From NCBI GenBank assembly GCA_043718065.1, contig JAYSWJ010000211.1, positions 1-8,845 on the forward strand: 8,845 nucleotides of DNA, written 5' to 3'. This document shows, one piece after another, positions 5,222 through 8,845 of this stretch; position 1 is the stretch's first letter, and each line of letters opens with the position of its first letter. The notes under the pieces were generated by a model, which searched no databases, was not told the origin of the DNA, and worked only from the letters and a program-made list of their open reading frames with translations. Source of the DNA: JAAFIP01 sp043718065 (GTDB taxonomy: Bacteria > Pseudomonadota > Gammaproteobacteria > Burkholderiales > Burkholderiaceae_C). Both the position numbers and the translations under genes were made by a program.

Positions 5222-6090
5222 CTAAAGTGAGTACGAATTGGACCACTCTGAAGGCGGCTTTGCCCCCCAAGATGGCGACACCTAAAGGCGTGCGAACAGT
5301 ATTCATATCAGACGTGCACCTGGGTACAGCTGGGTGCCAAGCCGGTGCTCTGATTGATTTTTTGAAAGCATACCCCAGCGAAACTTTGTATTTGGTAGGC
5401 GACATTATTGATGGCTGGCAGCTACGCCGCAAATGGTACTGGCCGCAAGCGCATAACGATGTTGTGCAAAAACTGTTGCGTCGCGCACGCAAGGGCTGTC
5501 GTGTCGTATTCATACCAGGCAACCATGATGAGTTTGCCAGAGCGTTTATCGGCCACCAGTTTGGCGGCATTGAGGTACTGGATGAGGCGGTGCACACCAC
5601 CGCGCTAGGAAAAAAACTATGGGTTACACATGGTGATTATTTTGATGGCGTGATCCAGTGCGCCAAATGGTTGGCGTATGTGGGCGACAACTTATATGAA
5701 TTTACATTGCGTTTAAACCGCTACCTTAACCACTGGCGCGCTAAGCTGGGCATGCCTTATTGGTCGTTGTCGGCTTTTTTAAAGCATAAAGTTAAGAGCG
5801 CATTAAATTACGTGACCGATTTTGAGCGTGCTGTTGCCAGCGAGGCCCGCCAGCGTGGTTACCAAGGTGTTGTGTGTGGCCATATCCACCGCGCAGAGAT
5901 GCGCGAGATCGAAGGTGTGCTGTATTGCAACGATGGCGACTGGGTGGAAAGCCGCACCGCACTAGTTGAGCATCATGATGGACGTTTAGAAATAGTGCAT
6001 TGGCTTGGTTCTACAACAGACACTGCCCTACCCGTGACCGCACGGCCTGCCAGAGTGCCAAATGTTGCCGTGGTAGGTATACCCGCATGA
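5218..6090 (+). CDS. plcP: PlcP-type metallophosphoesterase (phospholipase C for lipid remodelling)
   Basis: The 290-residue protein belongs to the calcineurin-like phosphoesterases. It shows the full metal site: D32-x-H34 (SDVHLGT), GDIID with D62, GNHDE (101-105), H138-G-D and GHIH (221-224), then GDWVES (240-245). It resembles the Sinorhizobium PlcP group (also annotated as UDP-2,3-diacylglucosamine diphosphatase), which cleaves phosphatidylcholine and other phospholipids to diacylglycerol during phosphate starvation. The stretch WYWPQAHNDVVQKLLRRARKG (73-93) and the segment YWSLSAFLKHKVKSALN (181-197) fit that group. The lipid-remodelling neighbours support PlcP over the lipid A enzyme LpxH. 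Start: GTG at 5218, overlapping the olsB stop, with GAGG at 5207-5210 as ribosome binding site. The protein has no signal peptide and likely acts at the inner membrane's cytoplasmic face. Confidence 0.85.
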   Translation: MTKVSTNWTTLKAALPPKMATPKGVRTVFISDVHLGTAGCQAGALIDFLKAYPSETLYLVGDIIDGWQLRRKWYWPQAHNDVVQKLLRRARKGCRVVFIPGNHDEFARAFIGHQFGGIEVLDEAVHTTALGKKLWVTHGDYFDGVIQCAKWLAYVGDNLYEFTLRLNRYLNHWRAKLGMPYWSLSAFLKHKVKSALNYVTDFERAVASEARQRGYQGVVCGHIHRAEMREIEGVLYCNDGDWVESRTALVEHHDGRLEIVHWLGSTTDTALPVTARPARVPNVAVVGIPA

Positions 6091-7205
6091 AGATTGCGTT
6101 GATCACGGACGCTTGGCAGCCCCAGGTTAATGGGGTGGTCACTACTTTGGTAGAACTGGTAGGCGGCCTGCGCGAGCACGGGCATGAAGTACTGGTGATT
6201 CATCCCGGTTTGTTTACAACGCGCCCATGCCCTGGCTACGCGGGCATTGATTTGGCGATACGCCCATACAGCACCCTAGCTATGTTGCTAGATGATCATC
6301 AGCCAGAGGCAATTCATTTAGCCACTGAAGGCCCGCTAGGCTGGGCTGCGCGAAAACATTGCTTACGTCGAAGCTGGGCTTTCACTACAGCCTTTCACAC
6401 TAAATTTCCTGAAATATTGCACGCTGCGGCCAAGGTGCCGTTGCGGTGGGGATATGCTTTATTCCGGCATTTTCATCGCCCATCGTCAGGCGTGATGGTG
6501 CCTACACAAGGTGTGCTGCGCATGCTGCAAGGTCGCAGATTTGTGAATTTGCGGGCTTGGACGCATGGCGTAGACACGCAGCTTTTTGCCTTTGCACCCC
6601 AAGCGCGCACCTACCTGCCTACGGGTGTCATGATGCGCCCTGTTAGCTTGTTCGTAGGTCGGGTGTCATATGAAAAAAATATCGAACACTTTTTGCAAAT
6701 GGACATTCCCGGTACCAAGGTAGTGTGTGGTGTGGGGCCGCTAGAGCAAAGCCTGCGTGACAAATACCCGCAAGCGCGCTGGGTAGGCTTGCTAGACAGG
6801 CCTACGTTGGCGCAGCTGTATGCCAGTGCAGATGTTTTTGTGTTTCCTAGCCGCAACGAAACTTTTGGCTTGGTGATGCTGGAGGCCATGGCTTGCGGCA
6901 CGCCTGTAGCCGCTTTTCCGGTGGATGGACCGTTAGAGGTGCTGGGCGCAGATGCCGTGCCCGGCCAAGGCGACGGTGAAGGCACGCAAACCATTACCAA
7001 GGGCGGGGTGTTACACGATGACTTACATGTGGCATGGCAATCAGCACGTAAGATACCTCGGTATGAGGCGCGTCTACGCTCTTTAGCATTTAGCTGGGAT
7101 GCAGCTACGCTGAGTTTCATCAACCATCTTGTGCCAGTAAGCCTGGGCGCAAACCCCAAAAGGCCCTCTTTATGGTCATGGTTCTTTCATAAAACTGTCA
7201 CATAG
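6087..7205 (+). CDS. agt: Agt-type GT4 glycosyltransferase (diacylglycerol glycosylation)
   Basis: The 372-residue GT-B enzyme has an N-terminal acceptor domain (ITDAWQPQVNGV, 6-17; EGPLGWAARK, 81-90; FHTKFPE, 103-109) and a C-terminal nucleotide-sugar domain (LFVGRVSYEKNI, 188-199; SADVFVFPSRNETFGLVMLE, 247-266). It contains the EX7E motif of GT4 enzymes (E258, E266). Agt enzymes in alphaproteobacteria glycosylate diacylglycerol under phosphate starvation and are encoded beside plcP. By analogy this enzyme turns the PlcP product into a glucosyl- or glucuronosyl-diacylglycerol; the sugar cannot be read from the sequence. The ATG overlaps the plcP stop as ATGA, and GGTAGG upstream (6072-6077) can serve as ribosome binding site. 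An upstream in-frame extension to 6000 lies inside plcP and lacks family similarity. Its last 11 codons include a Pho box for ppk1. Confidence 0.83.
   Translation: MKIALITDAWQPQVNGVVTTLVELVGGLREHGHEVLVIHPGLFTTRPCPGYAGIDLAIRPYSTLAMLLDDHQPEAIHLATEGPLGWAARKHCLRRSWAFTTAFHTKFPEILHAAAKVPLRWGYALFRHFHRPSSGVMVPTQGVLRMLQGRRFVNLRAWTHGVDTQLFAFAPQARTYLPTGVMMRPVSLFVGRVSYEKNIEHFLQMDIPGTKVVCGVGPLEQSLRDKYPQARWVGLLDRPTLAQLYASADVFVFPSRNETFGLVMLEAMACGTPVAAFPVDGPLEVLGADAVPGQGDGEGTQTITKGGVLHDDLHVAWQSARKIPRYEARLRSLAFSWDAATLSFINHLVPVSLGANPKRPSLWSWFFHKTVT
7173..7201 (+). promoter_or_regulatory. Pho box (PhoB site) for ppk1, inside the 3' end of agt
   Basis: CTTTCATAAAACTGTCAC (7184-7201) matches the E. coli consensus CTGTCAT-AWAW-CTGTCAY at 17 of 18 positions. 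A third heptamer, TGGTCAT, starts 11 bp upstream at 7173. The site ends 65 nt before the ppk1 ATG and on the correct strand. It lies within agt coding sequence, so it gives ppk1 its own phosphate-starvation promoter at the end of the lipid operon. I could not pick a convincing -10 element between 7205 and 7250. Confidence 0.85.
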
Positions 7206-7266
7206 ATGGGTCAAACTGCAGTGTTATCCAATAGTAACAAATTGCACTCACTGAGACATTTTTCAC

Positions 7267-8845
7267 ATGCCCTCTTTACAAGCCAAAGCAGATCAGTTTT
7301 TAGACCGTGATCAAAGCATATTGGAATTCAACCGTCGCGTGCTGAGCTGGGCGCTCAGAGGCGACGTACCTGCGCTAGAGCGTTTACGCTACGTGTGCAT
7401 TGTGTCGTCTAATTTAGACGAATTTTTTGAAGTGCGGGCTGCGCAGCATTTGCTGGCTCTTAGGTCAGACGACCATAAGGGCCCATACAGCGTTGAATCG
7501 TTTAACCAATTGTCTGTGGGCGCGCAACTACTAGTGGCTGAACAGTACAAGGCGTTCAATGACGCAGTTACCCCAGCACTAGCCGCCAATGGTGTGCATG
7601 TGGTGGCGCACGGCGATCGTAATACACGCCAAAAACGTTGGGTGAAAGAGTATTTTGAGCGTGAAGTGCGCCCCTTGCTAATGCCAGTAGGGCTGGATCC
7701 TGCGCACCCTTTTCCAGTGGTGGCCAATAAGTCATTGAATTTTATTGTCAGACTGCAAGGCAAAGACGCGTTTGGCCGTGCTAACGAAATTGCTATTGTC
7801 AAGGTACCTAGAGTGCTGCCGCGCCTGATCCGCATGCCTAACCAGCGCGGTGATGCCAATGTGTATTTGGTATCTCTTTCTAGCATTATCCGCAGTCATT
7901 TGGCTGATCTTTTTCCGGGCCGTCAGGTGTCGGAATTTTCACAGTTTCGCGTCACGCGCCATTCAGATCTAGCCGTGGACGAGGAGGAGGTGCGTAATTT
8001 GCGCAAAGCACTGCGCCAAGGCCTACAGCAGCGCCATTACGGCGAAGCAGTGCGGCTAGAGGTATCGTCAGGCTGCTCCGATTTTCTACGCCAATTTCTT
8101 ACCAAGCAGTTTGATTTGCCCGATGGTGCTGTGTACCGCGTGCCAGGCCCAGTGAATTTGGTACGCTTTAACCAATTGATTGACCTAGTGGGTAAGCCCA
8201 ATTTACTGTTCCCACTGTACAGGCCTGTAGCACCTCACGCCATAGCACCTAACGTTTCTATTTTTGATCAAATGCGTGAACGTGACATTTTGATCCATCA
8301 ACCGTTTGAAAGCTTCGATGGCGTGATGGCTTTCCTGCGCGAGGCAGTGCGTGACCCCAAGGTGCTGGCGATTCGCCAGACTATTTACCGCACAGGAGCT
8401 CAGTCTGAGATGATGGATTTGCTAGGAGAGGCAGTACGTTTAGGCAAAGAAGTTACCGCTGTGGTTGAGCTGAAGGCCCGTTTCGATGAGGAGGCCAACA
8501 TCAACTGGGCAGAGGCTTTAGAGACCTTGGGTGCACAAGTGGTGTATGGCGTAGTAGGCTTAAAAACACATGCGAAAATGCTACTGATAACCCGGCGTGA
8601 AGGCAAATCCTTACGCCGCTATGGCCATCTGTCAACTGGCAATTACAACCCCGGCACCGCTAGGCTGTATACCGATTTAAGTTTTTTAACTACCGACCCC
8701 AAGATCACCGCCGATATGCAGGCTGTCTTTGTTCATTTGGCGAGCCAGTCTAAGCTACCCAAGCTACAAGCGCTGTGGTTGGCACCATTTCACCTGCAGG
8801 ACAATTTGGTGCATGCTGTCCGCCGTGTGGCCGATGCCAATGTGC
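7267..8845 (+). CDS. ppk1: Polyphosphate kinase 1, cut by the window end
   Basis: PPK1 reversibly transfers the gamma phosphate of ATP to polyphosphate. The frame opens at ATG 7267 and has no stop to 8845, giving 526 of roughly 690 expected residues. The N domain has SSNLDEFFEVR (47-57), the head domain has LDPAHPFPVVANKSLNF near 141-157, and the catalytic core begins near 320. Key residues fall at the same numbers as in the E. coli enzyme: R375 (IYRTG), R405 (ELKARFDEE), the autophosphorylated H435 (LKTHAKM) and H454 (YGHLSTGNYN). The C-terminal domain is missing because of the window edge. A Pho box lies 65 nt upstream, inside agt. The ribosome binding site is weak (GAG at 7253-7255, 11 nt away), so translation may be modest. 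Confidence 0.96.
   Translation, partial: MPSLQAKADQFLDRDQSILEFNRRVLSWALRGDVPALERLRYVCIVSSNLDEFFEVRAAQHLLALRSDDHKGPYSVESFNQLSVGAQLLVAEQYKAFNDAVTPALAANGVHVVAHGDRNTRQKRWVKEYFEREVRPLLMPVGLDPAHPFPVVANKSLNFIVRLQGKDAFGRANEIAIVKVPRVLPRLIRMPNQRGDANVYLVSLSSIIRSHLADLFPGRQVSEFSQFRVTRHSDLAVDEEEVRNLRKALRQGLQQRHYGEAVRLEVSSGCSDFLRQFLTKQFDLPDGAVYRVPGPVNLVRFNQLIDLVGKPNLLFPLYRPVAPHAIAPNVSIFDQMRERDILIHQPFESFDGVMAFLREAVRDPKVLAIRQTIYRTGAQSEMMDLLGEAVRLGKEVTAVVELKARFDEEANINWAEALETLGAQVVYGVVGLKTHAKMLLITRREGKSLRRYGHLSTGNYNPGTARLYTDLSFLTTDPKITADMQAVFVHLASQSKLPKLQALWLAPFHLQDNLVHAVRRVADANV

Noticed and set aside
6000..6086. Upstream extension of agt into plcP
   Set aside because: The added 29 residues are rich in Arg and Cys and do not resemble a glycosyltransferase N-terminus; the ATG at 6087 begins the conserved MKIALITDAW strand and overlaps the plcP stop.
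6611..7159. 182-codon minus-strand open frame opposite agt
   Set aside because: Shadow of the glycosyltransferase frame, whose motifs are intact; serine- and threonine-rich antisense composition with no family similarity.
7389..7886. 165-codon minus-strand open frame opposite ppk1
   Set aside because: The plus-strand PPK1 frame is continuous and conserved here; this is antisense noise.
1..8845. CRISPR arrays, tRNA or rRNA genes, insertion sequences, toxin-antitoxin or phage genes
   Set aside because: No regularly spaced repeats, RNA gene signatures, transposase motifs or small paired genes were seen; the intergenic gaps are all under 260 nt.

Overview
The window looks like chromosomal DNA of a betaproteobacterium, probably Burkholderiales and perhaps Comamonadaceae. 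The clues are the protein sequences, the moderate GC content, and two copies of a short AT-rich hairpin repeat (core AATAGCTGCTTGAGCAGT) of a kind I remember from intergenic regions of that family. The taxonomic call is an inference; no rRNA or other marker gene is present.

Left part, minus strand (1-1199): an arsenic resistance operon arsR - arsC - aquaporin, the last gene cut by the window edge. arsR and arsC are separated by a structured repeat. arsC and the aquaporin gene overlap by ATGA. A TTGACA-N17-TATTAT promoter with an ATTCAA-N6-TTGAAT operator lies directly in front of arsR, so close that the arsR mRNA is predicted to be leaderless.

Middle (1317-2072, plus strand): a lone adducin-like class II aldolase-fold protein of unknown substrate, followed directly by the second copy of the repeat.

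Right part, plus strand (2200-8845): a phosphate-starvation module. Pho-box-like heptamers at 11-bp spacing precede phoX (Tat-exported alkaline phosphatase), which ends in a strong intrinsic terminator. Next comes a tightly coupled three-gene unit: an OlsB-type N-acyltransferase (ornithine lipid synthesis), a PlcP-type metallophosphoesterase (phospholipid to diacylglycerol) and an Agt-type GT4 glycosyltransferase (diacylglycerol to glycolipid). They are joined by GTGA and ATGA overlaps. The last bases of agt contain a nearly perfect Pho box (CTTTCATAAAACTGTCAC), placed to drive ppk1 (polyphosphate kinase), which runs off the right edge.

Read together, the plus-strand genes form a coherent response to phosphorus shortage: PhoX scavenges phosphate from organic esters, PlcP strips phosphate from membrane phospholipids, Agt and OlsB supply phosphorus-free replacement lipids, and PPK1 stores phosphate as polyphosphate. 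The neighbouring arsenate reductase fits functionally, because arsenate enters cells through phosphate transporters. The individual families are known. The less ordinary points are the compact olsB-plcP-agt arrangement between phoX and ppk1, and the regulatory DNA.
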